A DNA stretch of 8,274 bases from JALHNI01 sp031367405 (lineage in GTDB: Bacteria > Acidobacteriota > Terriglobia > Bryobacterales > Bryobacteraceae), in NCBI GenBank assembly GCA_031367405.1, contig JANLPT010000106.1, forward strand, positions 1 through 8,274. Direction: 5' to 3'. The position numbers and the translations under genes were made by a program. Below are positions 1 to 6,447 of this stretch, piece after piece (within the stretch, counting starts at the first letter, position 1; each line of letters opens with the position of its first letter). The notes under the pieces were generated by a model, which was not told where the DNA came from, ran no database searches, and saw only the letters and a program-made list of their open reading frames with translations.

Positions 1-2
1 CT

Positions 3-506
3 TTAGAAGATGTCGGAGAGGGCCATCACAACCGACGGGGACTCGGTGCGGAGCACGCCGGTCTTCACTTCCCGCAGGCCTTCGGCAGCGGTGGCCGTGT
101 AGACTTGGCGGGTTTCCGGGTCCAGGACCCAGACCATGCCGACGCCCATCTTCAGATAGTCGTTGATGCGAACCTCAACCCGGCTCATGCGGTCTTCGGG
201 TGAGAGAATCTCAATACACAGAAAGGGTGGCGTGGAAGGGACGCGTTGTTTCGGGTCGCTGAGGAAGACGCAAAGATCCGGTATGCGAACCCGGCCCGGG
301 GTGACGCGAATGCGAAGTTCCGTCACCACCCTCATCCCTTGAGCTTCATACTGCGCGAAGAAATAAGCGGCAATCTTTGTCTGTAAGCGGCTGTGATCCC
401 ATTCCCCCAAGTTGCGCTCCTCAAGATCGCCATCGACGAAGTCGCAGTCAGGCTCATAGGCCGTCGCCAGATACTCTTCAAGAGAAACTATCGTCCCGGT
501 GGCCAT
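3..506 (-). CDS. Uma2-family (DUF820) putative restriction-endonuclease-like protein
   Basis: A 167-residue protein, complete from an ATG at 506 to a TAA at 3-5. It matches the Uma2 family, which has a PD-(D/E)xK nuclease-like fold and mostly unknown cellular function. Family landmarks: the N-terminal SLEEYLA segment (residues 8-14), the FVDGDLEE acidic turn (23-30), RIPDLCV with Asp77, CIEILSPEDR with Glu99 (97-106), and the C-terminal DYLKMGV...VWVLDPETRQVY block (116-136). Asp77 and Glu99 fit the family's metal-binding acids. The usual lysine just before the DYL motif appears to be Arg113, so nuclease activity is uncertain. Length is close to the usual family size. The gene stands alone on its strand, 138 bases from the cytochrome gene behind it. 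A weak AAGAG lies directly before the ATG, and a poor promoter match (TTGCCG, 16 bases, TATCGA) lies upstream. Family assignment is firm; the biological role is not known. Confidence 0.87.
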   Translation of the reverse strand: MATGTIVSLEEYLATAYEPDCDFVDGDLEERNLGEWDHSRLQTKIAAYFFAQYEAQGMRVVTELRIRVTPGRVRIPDLCVFLSDPKQRVPSTPPFLCIEILSPEDRMSRVEVRINDYLKMGVGMVWVLDPETRQVYTATAAEGLREVKTGVLRTESPSVVMALSDIF

Positions 507-537
507 GCTCTTAAACTAGCATGAACGCTTTTCGATA

Positions 538-580
538 GGGCGGCCGACCCAATCGGCAAGTGCCGCAGAAACGACCGCCC
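538..580. repeat. Nested imperfect inverted repeat between the Uma2 and cytochrome genes
   Basis: Outer arms GGGCGG (538-543) and CCGCCC (575-580) pair fully and extend past one mismatch by two more pairs (545-546 with 572-573). Almost exactly concentric inside is CGGCA-AG-TGCCG (554-565), a perfect 5-base inverted repeat around two bases. The structure ends about 30 bases upstream of the Uma2 start on the minus strand, so it could be an operator, a leader hairpin or a transcription stop for the cytochrome operon. There is no T-tract beside it, so it does not look like a standard intrinsic terminator. Confidence 0.4.
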
Positions 581-610
581 AACCACCGGTTCACCGTGGA
601 TGAGTATGAA
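560..610 (+). pseudogene. Possible N-terminal remnant of a second Uma2-family gene
   Basis: From a GTG at 560 the plus strand reads MPQKRPPNHRFTVDEYE, and the HRFTVDEYE part is very like the start of many Uma2-family proteins. Beyond about 610 the reading frame continues but no longer resembles the family: no acidic turn, no PDL motif, no LDP motif. It then runs antisense into the cytochrome gene. The simplest reading is a leftover of a lost Uma2 paralogue, placed head to head with the intact Uma2 gene. It is only 17 codons long, so chance resemblance is possible. Confidence 0.33.
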
Positions 611-644
611 GATCCCTGTTTTTCCATGACTTCGAGCGAAACGA

Positions 645-1094
645 TTAGTTCAACTTCTCGTGACATGTCCCGCAGTCATTCGAAGCTTTGTTTTTTTGAT
701 GGCAGGACATACACGCGCCCATGTTGGTTTCGACTTCTTTCTTCAAGACATCGCGTTCCGCTACCGCACTATGACATGTCTCACATTTAGCTCCGGCGTC
801 GGTGTGGAGCTTATGGCTAAAAAAGACGAAACCCGGGATCTGGTACACCCTGATCCAGGGGACCGGCTTCTTGGCCGTATGAAACTCCGTAAGTTTCTGG
901 ATGTGAGGCGATTCTTTCTTTATCGTGATGTGGCAAGACATGCACTTCTTGGTTTCCGGGATCGTCGCTTGCTCGCCGGGGGCCGGCATCGCGTGGCATT
1001 CGGCGCACTTCAGCATCGCCAATTCCGCGTGGGTCTTATGCGAGAAGGGAAGCGGTTGCTCGGCCGACAATATCAGTAAGAGTAGCCAGCTCAT
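645..1094 (-). CDS. Pentahaem c-type cytochrome (cytochrome c3/c7-like)
   Basis: A 149-residue protein with five CxxCH haem-attachment motifs: CAECH (30-34), CMSCH (51-55), CETCH (104-108), CMSCH (128-132) and CGTCH (141-145). Two FSHKxH segments (17-22 and 92-97) precede the first and third motifs and supply likely distal histidine ligands, as in class III/c7-type cytochromes. The two-fold arrangement suggests an internally duplicated module. The N-terminus MSWLLLLILSA is a very short hydrophobic stretch that could act as a Sec signal, with cleavage near residue 11, placing the haems in the periplasm. The ATG at 1094 overlaps the TGA of the GMC dehydrogenase gene (ATGA at 1091-1094), which indicates translational coupling and fixes the start. 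By context it is probably the electron acceptor of that dehydrogenase. The haem count and partnership are clear; the partner protein further down the electron chain is not visible here. Confidence 0.92.
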   Translation of the reverse strand: MSWLLLLILSAEQPLPFSHKTHAELAMLKCAECHAMPAPGEQATIPETKKCMSCHITIKKESPHIQKLTEFHTAKKPVPWIRVYQIPGFVFFSHKLHTDAGAKCETCHSAVAERDVLKKEVETNMGACMSCHQKNKASNDCGTCHEKLN

Positions 1095-2656
1095 AGAGAT
1101 TTCGTGCGTAACTGCTCACCGAGATACTCGCTGGCGCGCATGGTGAGGGCTAGCATCGTCAGCGTGGGGTTCTGGGCACCGCCGGACACGAAGCAGGAGC
1201 CGTCCGTCACGAAGAGGTTCTTCACGTCGTGGGCCTGATTGTGGGCATTCAGCACGCTGGTTTTGGGGTCGTTCCCCATGCGGCAGGTGCCCAACTCGTG
1301 AATGCTTTCACCAGGCGGCACCATCTGCCAATGCTTAGTGAGTATCTCGAAGCCAGCGGACTTACATAACTCTTCCATCGTATTCGCCGCGTCCTTGGCC
1401 ATGGCGAATTCATTGTCCGTATATTTCTGATGGATGTGCAGCACCGGGATGCCCCACGCATCTTTCACAGTCCGGTTGATTTTGACGTGATGCTCTTTAC
1501 GGGGCAGCACCTCGCCCATGGTAGTCATGTTGAAGCCTGCGCCGCGAACATCGGCTAACTGCTTCCACATCGCTTCGCCATAAGTAGGGAGTAAGTGAGG
1601 CGCGGGAGTGCCGCCGGAACCGAAATCGAGTGAATAACCACGGATGAAGTCTTTGCTTTTCTCTTTCAAGTTACGGAAGCGGACGACGTAGCCACCGCCG
1701 CCCATCAGGCCACGCGGGGGGGTGCCGCCTTTCGCCTCGGGTACGATGGCTTGGACAGTGCCTTTCACATAGAACTGATCGAATAAGTAATGGCCTAGCA
1801 CGCCACTGGAATTGGCGATGCCGCTATTGAGTAGGATGCGCGTCGTTTCGAGGCAGGAGGCACCGAGATACAGGGCGCGTCCGGCATTGACATAGTACTC
1901 TCGTTTCGAAACACGATCGACAAAGTGAACCCCGCTCACGCGACCGTTATCCAGCGAAATTTCGCGGACGACGGCATTCGGGACGATCTGTAAGTTACCG
2001 GTGGCCATCGCTTCGGGCAGCAGCAAATTGAGAGAGCTGGCCAGCGTACCTTGCGAACGGCGCTGCTTCGTCGTCGGCACGCCCGCCTTGCGGCAAGCCG
2101 CCTCGAAGCGCTTCACTGACTCGGAGTCCTTAGTCTCGTCCAGCGTGACGTTGCCGTCGGGCAACTGGGGAAAACCTTCTTTGCGTCCCGAGACATGGAA
2201 GATGGGCTCCACCCGTTCGTAGAATGGCGCGAGATCGGAGTATTGGATGGGCCAGTTGTCGCCGAAACCGTCGTGGTCACGGCATTTGAATTCGTAGTCG
2301 GAAAGACGCCAGCTGGCGCGGCCCCAAAGCAGCGTTTTGCCGCCCATCATGCGGACGCGGACCCAGTAATATGGGTCGCCGGGATCGTAGGTATACGGGT
2401 TCTCGCGCTCATCGGCCCAAGCGTTCGCGCTGAATTCGGAGGCCTGCGTGATGTGCGGAAAGCGTCCGGGCTCACCGAAGCCGCGGAAGGGCAGGTCGAA
2501 AACGTTGCGCAGCACGCGGCCTTTTTCGAGGTCGACGGGCGGGCCCGCATCGAGCATCAAGCACTTAATGCCGAGCTTGGTGAGCGTATACGCGGCCATC
2601 CCGCCCGTCGCGCCGGAGCCGATAATGAGGACGTCGTGGTCAGACTTCTTGAACAT
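1091..2656 (-). CDS. GMC-family FAD-dependent oxidoreductase (sugar/alcohol dehydrogenase)
   Basis: A 521-residue flavoprotein of the glucose-methanol-choline family, probably of the dehydrogenase branch that includes gluconate and fructose dehydrogenase large subunits. The FAD dinucleotide-binding motif GSGATGG is at residues 13-19, followed by the end of the second strand LMLDAGPP (33-40). GGKTLLWGRASWR (105-117) is the flavin-proximal loop, and LYLGASCLETTRIL (262-275) is a second typical segment. The C-terminal GMC domain carries HELGTCRMG (453-461) and GGAQNPTLT (492-500), giving His453 and Asn496 as the likely catalytic pair. Substrate cannot be deduced. The ATG at 2656 has a purine run (AAGAGAG) just upstream. 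The gene lies 44 bases after the glycosyltransferase stop and overlaps the cytochrome start by ATGA. No twin-arginine or Sec signal is present, although the partner cytochrome should be periplasmic; related enzymes may be exported with a signal-bearing small subunit, which is absent from this window. Confidence 0.92.
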   Translation of the reverse strand: MFKKSDHDVLIIGSGATGGMAAYTLTKLGIKCLMLDAGPPVDLEKGRVLRNVFDLPFRGFGEPGRFPHITQASEFSANAWADERENPYTYDPGDPYYWVRVRMMGGKTLLWGRASWRLSDYEFKCRDHDGFGDNWPIQYSDLAPFYERVEPIFHVSGRKEGFPQLPDGNVTLDETKDSESVKRFEAACRKAGVPTTKQRRSQGTLASSLNLLLPEAMATGNLQIVPNAVVREISLDNGRVSGVHFVDRVSKREYYVNAGRALYLGASCLETTRILLNSGIANSSGVLGHYLFDQFYVKGTVQAIVPEAKGGTPPRGLMGGGGYVVRFRNLKEKSKDFIRGYSLDFGSGGTPAPHLLPTYGEAMWKQLADVRGAGFNMTTMGEVLPRKEHHVKINRTVKDAWGIPVLHIHQKYTDNEFAMAKDAANTMEELCKSAGFEILTKHWQMVPPGESIHELGTCRMGNDPKTSVLNAHNQAHDVKNLFVTDGSCFVSGGAQNPTLTMLALTMRASEYLGEQLRTKSL

Positions 2657-2700
2657 ACTCTCTTACGCGACTTTATCATGCGCTTGGCATCGGTCCGGTC

Positions 2701-4281
2701 TTACTTGGGCGCTGGGCCATCGATGAGATAGATGAAAAACGAGCCCGCGTTGGCGTAGGGCTTCATGCGGCGGAAGCGCGAGAAGTAGTTGCGATACTCC
2801 CGGGGGAAGAACTGCCCCGTGAGGCAATTGGCGCTGATGGCGTAAAGACCAGGCTCGGGTTTGAGCACGGGCCCTTTCACGAAGTCTGGTTGCCAGGGCA
2901 TGGCGATGAACTCATGTTTTGCGGGATCAAGCCAGCGGCTGGGGATGTCGTTGCCGAAGTAAGCCAGCTTGACGAAGCCGACTTGTTCGTTCTGCATGTA
3001 GCGGGCGAGCGACGGAAGGTCCTGCCCCCAATCCATGTTACTGTCAGCCAGCTTGCCCAGAGCTTCGCGTTCGGTTTTCGTGAAGCCGTTGAAGTAAGCG
3101 ATTCCACGCGGGTAAATGGCGTAACTAGCCAGCAGCACGCCGGCCAGGACGATCGCTTGAAAGGCGGGCCTGATGACGGCGGGGATGGCCGTCAGCAGAA
3201 GGCCGCAGAGGATGAGTAAGTAGGGCCAGATGGGGAGGATCAGCCGGATGCCGAATTGAATCGAGTTAAAAGAGGCCGCTGTGAGGTAGATGAGACCTGC
3301 CAGCAGCGCCATGGCGATAGCGGGCCGCCCCACGAAGAATTGCCGGCGTCTCACCGCGATGCGATAGACGACGTAGCCCAATGAGCAGATACTGAAAAAT
3401 AGTAGCGAAAGCGGAAGCTTGTCGCCCAGCGCGCGCAGGAAGTAAGTGCGATCGCCGCCCTCGATGATGCGGCCATTGAGCCACACGGGGTTAGGCGAGT
3501 TACTGGAGCGAAGAATAGCCATGGTGCCATCCCAGATCAGTTGGAGGCGCGGGTCGAATTGACACGCCGCCAGCGCCCCTCCGTAAAGGACGCCAAGGAA
3601 GAGGGCGGCGTGTTTCAGCGGTGCGCGGCGGAGAATGATGATGGCCACGCCCAGCGGAGGCACCATCATCATCGAGAGCTTGGCCAGTACCGCGACGCAA
3701 GCACCGGCACCCAAGGCCATCGTGCGGCCAGTGGTAGGGATCAGCCAGTAGCGCCAAGCGAGCACCCAGAAGAGTAAGTAGCCAAACGTGGCGGCATGGT
3801 CGTTCTTAAAGAAGACGCCATGGCCGAGTGAGGTGGGCTCGAAGGCAAAGATAGTGGCCAACGTCAGCGCCGTGGAGGGTGAGAACAGCTGCCGGGCCCA
3901 CCACCACAGCAAGGCCGTTGTGAGCAACGGGAAGACGATGAAGGGCAAGCGGGAGGCGCTGATGAGCGCTTGAATCTCCGGGCCCTTCATGCGGCGAAGC
4001 ATGGCAGAGGAAATGGGCCACTCATGTTGTGTGCTCCACGCCGGATCGTTTCGCATGTCCGGCACGCGAAGCAATCCCGGCACCCAACCGCCCACGATCT
4101 TAATCAGCGGCGGCATGTCGCGTGGCTGCAGGTGATCGGCACCCTGCCAAAACAGATGCGCGGAGAGCAGGTGGCTCGGCTCATCGACGGTGATGCCGAG
4201 CGCCCCGGCTTGGTGGACGAGGGCGGCAGCGAGGGCGATCAGCAGGGCCACCAGCAACGAATATTCGGTCACCGGCTTCAA
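2701..4281 (-). CDS. GT39/ArnT-like integral membrane glycosyltransferase
   Basis: A 526-residue polytopic membrane protein of the GT-C fold, resembling bacterial phospholipid carrier-dependent glycosyltransferases. After a first membrane segment (about 8-29) comes TVDEPSHLLSAHLFW (31-45), whose Asp33-Glu34 matches the acidic pair of the first extracytoplasmic loop, followed by PRDMPPLIK (53-61). Further hydrophobic segments lie around 112-128, 136-150, 165-180, 187-215, 225-240, 289-308, 319-336, 346-368 and 373-390. SNMDWGQDLPSL (414-425) is a motif familiar from this group; the tail after it is probably a periplasmic domain. The likely reaction is sugar transfer from a polyprenyl-phosphate donor to lipid or protein on the periplasmic face; the acceptor is unknown. 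The 4281 start is TTG. A GTG at 4272 has GGAG ten bases upstream and is an equally good start, which would shorten the protein by three residues. First gene of a likely operon with the dehydrogenase and cytochrome. Confidence 0.83.
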   Translation of the reverse strand: MKPVTEYSLLVALLIALAAALVHQAGALGITVDEPSHLLSAHLFWQGADHLQPRDMPPLIKIVGGWVPGLLRVPDMRNDPAWSTQHEWPISSAMLRRMKGPEIQALISASRLPFIVFPLLTTALLWWWARQLFSPSTALTLATIFAFEPTSLGHGVFFKNDHAATFGYLLFWVLAWRYWLIPTTGRTMALGAGACVAVLAKLSMMMVPPLGVAIIILRRAPLKHAALFLGVLYGGALAACQFDPRLQLIWDGTMAILRSSNSPNPVWLNGRIIEGGDRTYFLRALGDKLPLSLLFFSICSLGYVVYRIAVRRRQFFVGRPAIAMALLAGLIYLTAASFNSIQFGIRLILPIWPYLLILCGLLLTAIPAVIRPAFQAIVLAGVLLASYAIYPRGIAYFNGFTKTEREALGKLADSNMDWGQDLPSLARYMQNEQVGFVKLAYFGNDIPSRWLDPAKHEFIAMPWQPDFVKGPVLKPEPGLYAISANCLTGQFFPREYRNYFSRFRRMKPYANAGSFFIYLIDGPAPK

Positions 4282-4287
4282 ACTCCG

Positions 4288-4294
4288 TATTATA
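4288..4294. promoter_or_regulatory. Symmetrical -10-like element between divergent glycosyltransferase genes
   Basis: The seven bases TATTATA read as a perfect TATAAT on the minus strand (4294-4289) and as TATTAT, one mismatch from consensus, on the plus strand (4288-4293). It is the only AT-rich patch between two divergent start codons. No convincing -35 box is seen on either strand. A minus-strand transcript would begin at about 4282, practically at the proposed TTG start, so it would be leaderless or the true start lies further inside. A plus-strand transcript would begin near 4300, and GGAGAG at 4304-4309 could then serve a TTG at 4324. The element is visible; promoter activity is inferred. 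Confidence 0.45.
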
Positions 4295-4299
4295 GAGGG

Positions 4300-6447
4300 T
4301 TGCCGGAGAGTCTTCAGATATTATTGGCGGCCGCGTTCACGGTGCTGGCCTGTGGCGCGCTGGGTTACGCGACGCTCGGGTGGATGCGCATCGGTTGTGC
4401 CCGGACGGAGTCGTGGGCCATGTGCCTCCTGGTGGGGGCGGCGCTGTTCTCCACCGTGATCCTGGCGGTGGGGCTGGCCGGTGGCGCGAGCCGGCCCGCG
4501 TTGTTCGCGGTCGGTGTATTGGCACTGGCCAGCCCGTGGTTTGCCCCAGCCCTGGTCACCTTCCGTGCGCGGGTATCTTCCCATTGGGCCGTTTCGGCCG
4601 TGATGGTGGCTTTTGGCTTTGTCTACCTGATGCACGCGTGGGCCCCTGAGATTAGCCCGGACGGGATGGCCTACCACGTAGCGTTGCCTGCGCACTATCT
4701 GCGTGAAGGGCGCATCGGGTTCATCCCCACCAACATCTACGCGCAATTGTCGCAAGCGATGGAGATGCTCTACCTGCACGCCTTTGCGTTCGGGAAACAC
4801 TCGGCGACGGCGCTCGTACACCTGAGCTTTCTATTCGCCCTGCTCGCATTGATGCGGACCTACGCCGTGCGGACAGGCATCCCCGTCGCCGCCGGACTGC
4901 TGGTGCTAGCGAGCCCAGTGGTAGGCATCGATGCGGCTAGCGCTTACAACGATGTCGCCCTGGCCGCCGTGCTGTTCGCCGTTTTCTGGATGATGGAGCG
5001 CTGGCGCGAAGAGGAGTGCGACCGGCTGCTTTGGGTGGCCGGTTTGATGGCGGGCTTGGCGTTTGCCCTCAAGTACACGGCCTTTCTCGCGTTGCCTTAC
5101 GCGATGGTCTGCTTGGGGCGACGGATGAGTTGGGCGAGGCTGGGGCGGTTGGCGGTACCTGCGGCGCTGATGATGGCCCCGTGGCTCGTGAAAAACTGGG
5201 CGTTCACCGGCAACCCGGTCGCCCCGTTTGCGAATTCCTGGTTCCCTAACGGAGTATTCGATCCCGCGCTCGAAAGCTCCTACCGGTTTTACCTCGGATT
5301 CAATTCTGACCACCCCGGTCCCGCGCAGATTCCCTACGCGGTCCTGGCGGGAGGCTTCGCCTTGGGCGGTTTGCTGGGTCCACTGTTCGGCCTATCGCCT
5401 TTAGCGTTCTTCTCCCGTTGGCGCTTGGTGCTGCCGGCGCTGCTATTCGCCGCGCCATTCCTCTTGAACCTCAGCGCGCGATTCCTGATTCCGGGCTTGC
5501 CTTTCGCCGCCTTGGGGATGGCCTTAGTACTGAGCCGGTTCCGCGGACTGTGGCCGGCCGTCGTGATTGTACACGTGGTGCTGGGCTGGTATCCAATAAC
5601 GCATGCATTCGCGCACATCTATGCTTGGCACATCAAAGAAGTGCCTTGGAGGGCCGCGCTGCGGCTCGAGACCGAGGGCCAGTTTATTGGCCGCAACGTA
5701 TCGGAGTATCCGATCTTCGCCGCGCTGCAACAGGCGCAGGGGCCGGTCCTCACTTACGCCCAGTTCCCGGATAGCTACGCGGGCGCGCCCATGATTACCG
5801 GCACTCTATCGCGCCCAGGTGTCGAGATGCGGGAGATGGTATGGACCGCGCGGGACCCTAGCCGCGCGCCCCGGCAAGGTTGGCAGTTTTGGTTTCCGCA
5901 GCAACGCTTACGCGGCGTGCGAGTAAGTGAAAGCTTACCCGGCGGGGAATCACTCATGGTGGCGGAGTTGCGCGTTTTTCACTTACTCGAAGAGATGCCA
6001 CTGGCGAAGGCGTTTGTCCGCACGGAGCCATGGTCGAGTGAGGCGCGGTTCGTGGTCGACGGCAATCCGCTCACTCGCTGGCGAGGAGATCAGGACCCCG
6101 GCCGGCGCGGCACCCTGGAGGCGACCTGGAAGAATTCCACGCTACTGAGCCGCATTGTGCTCGATGGTGCACCGGACATTGGGGTCGACGTAGAAGGGCT
6201 TGGCGAGGATGGCCATTGGCGCGCGCTTTCCGTGAAGGCGGAGCGGACTTGGTTTCGTCGGCAAGACCTGCGGCGCTTGGCTACTCGCGCACTCCGTCAG
6301 CAAGGCGTGCGGGGGATATTGCTGCGCAAGGACGATTTTGGACGGGCGGAGATGGTGGCGGATCCCGCGGCTTGGGGCGTTCGGTTGACGGGGCAGGGAG
6401 GCGGCCAGTGGCTATTTGAGTTGGTGAGTCTTAGCGTCGAAAAATAG
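4300..6447 (+). CDS. GT-C-like membrane glycosyltransferase with discoidin-like C-terminal domain
   Basis: About 715 residues if started at the TTG at 4300. An in-frame TTG at 4324 (GGAGAG 14 bases upstream) and an ATG at 4384 are alternatives. The open frame extends back to 3970 but that part lies antisense to the other glycosyltransferase and is not protein-like. Residues 5-430 are strongly hydrophobic, with around ten membrane segments. ISPDGMAYHVALPAHYL (118-134) resembles the acidic D-x-x-x-YH loop of lipid-linked-sugar glycosyltransferases, and QAMEMLYLHAFAFG (152-165) follows it as in related proteins. Residues 431-565 are a soluble domain. Residues 571-712 contain EARFVVDGNPLTRW (581-594) and a later DGHWRALS, the pattern of F5/8 type C (discoidin/CBM32-like) beta-sandwiches. 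The likely role is periplasmic sugar transfer with a domain that may grip a glycan. It ends TAG TAA and overlaps the convergent export gene by 17 bases. Confidence 0.75.
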   Translation: MPESLQILLAAAFTVLACGALGYATLGWMRIGCARTESWAMCLLVGAALFSTVILAVGLAGGASRPALFAVGVLALASPWFAPALVTFRARVSSHWAVSAVMVAFGFVYLMHAWAPEISPDGMAYHVALPAHYLREGRIGFIPTNIYAQLSQAMEMLYLHAFAFGKHSATALVHLSFLFALLALMRTYAVRTGIPVAAGLLVLASPVVGIDAASAYNDVALAAVLFAVFWMMERWREEECDRLLWVAGLMAGLAFALKYTAFLALPYAMVCLGRRMSWARLGRLAVPAALMMAPWLVKNWAFTGNPVAPFANSWFPNGVFDPALESSYRFYLGFNSDHPGPAQIPYAVLAGGFALGGLLGPLFGLSPLAFFSRWRLVLPALLFAAPFLLNLSARFLIPGLPFAALGMALVLSRFRGLWPAVVIVHVVLGWYPITHAFAHIYAWHIKEVPWRAALRLETEGQFIGRNVSEYPIFAALQQAQGPVLTYAQFPDSYAGAPMITGTLSRPGVEMREMVWTARDPSRAPRQGWQFWFPQQRLRGVRVSESLPGGESLMVAELRVFHLLEEMPLAKAFVRTEPWSSEARFVVDGNPLTRWRGDQDPGRRGTLEATWKNSTLLSRIVLDGAPDIGVDVEGLGEDGHWRALSVKAERTWFRRQDLRRLATRALRQQGVRGILLRKDDFGRAEMVADPAAWGVRLTGQGGGQWLFELVSLSVEK
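5920..5989 (+). repeat. Perfect 13-base inverted repeat inside the plus-strand glycosyltransferase gene
   Basis: CGAGTAAGTGAAA at 5920-5932 is the exact reverse complement of 5977-5989, with 44 bases between the arms. Each arm contains one copy of the dispersed GAGTAAGT octamer. In mRNA it could form a long hairpin in the part encoding the soluble domain just before the discoidin-like region. The two arms are read in different frames (VSES in one, HLLE in the other), so protein-level repetition does not explain it. Confidence 0.5.

Larger units (their letters stand above)
1589..5988. repeat. Dispersed octamer GAGTAAGT, five exact copies
   Basis: Exact copies on the plus strand are at 1589-1596, 3214-3221, 3772-3779 and 5921-5928, and on the minus strand at 5981-5988. 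Shorter relatives with the core GTAAGT occur at 889, 1359 (minus), 1990, 3442, 5752 (minus) and 7626; GTAAGTGAGG is shared by 1591-1600 and 5748-5757 (minus). All five exact copies are inside coding regions, but in more than one reading frame, so codon choice alone does not account for all of them. Under a simple model with about 60 percent GC, well under one exact copy is expected in this length. The motif was noticed by eye, so the count is subject to selection. Confidence 0.5.

Noticed and set aside
580..600. Possible hairpin CCACGGT/ACCGGTGG read on the minus strand
   Set aside because: The loop would be only two bases with a bulged stem and no T-tract, so it is not a credible terminator.
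660..1079. 139-codon plus-strand open frame opposite the cytochrome gene
   Set aside because: The minus-strand frame has five CxxCH motifs; the plus-strand product has no recognisable features.
2195..2731. 178-codon plus-strand open frame across the dehydrogenase start
   Set aside because: Antisense shadow of the GMC gene, which has full family motifs in its own frame; the shadow translation shows no recognisable domain.
3970..4299. Upstream extension of the plus-strand glycosyltransferase reading frame with an apparent start at 3970
   Set aside because: This stretch is antisense to the N-terminal third of the minus-strand glycosyltransferase and translates to a His/Arg-rich sequence with no membrane segments or family resemblance.
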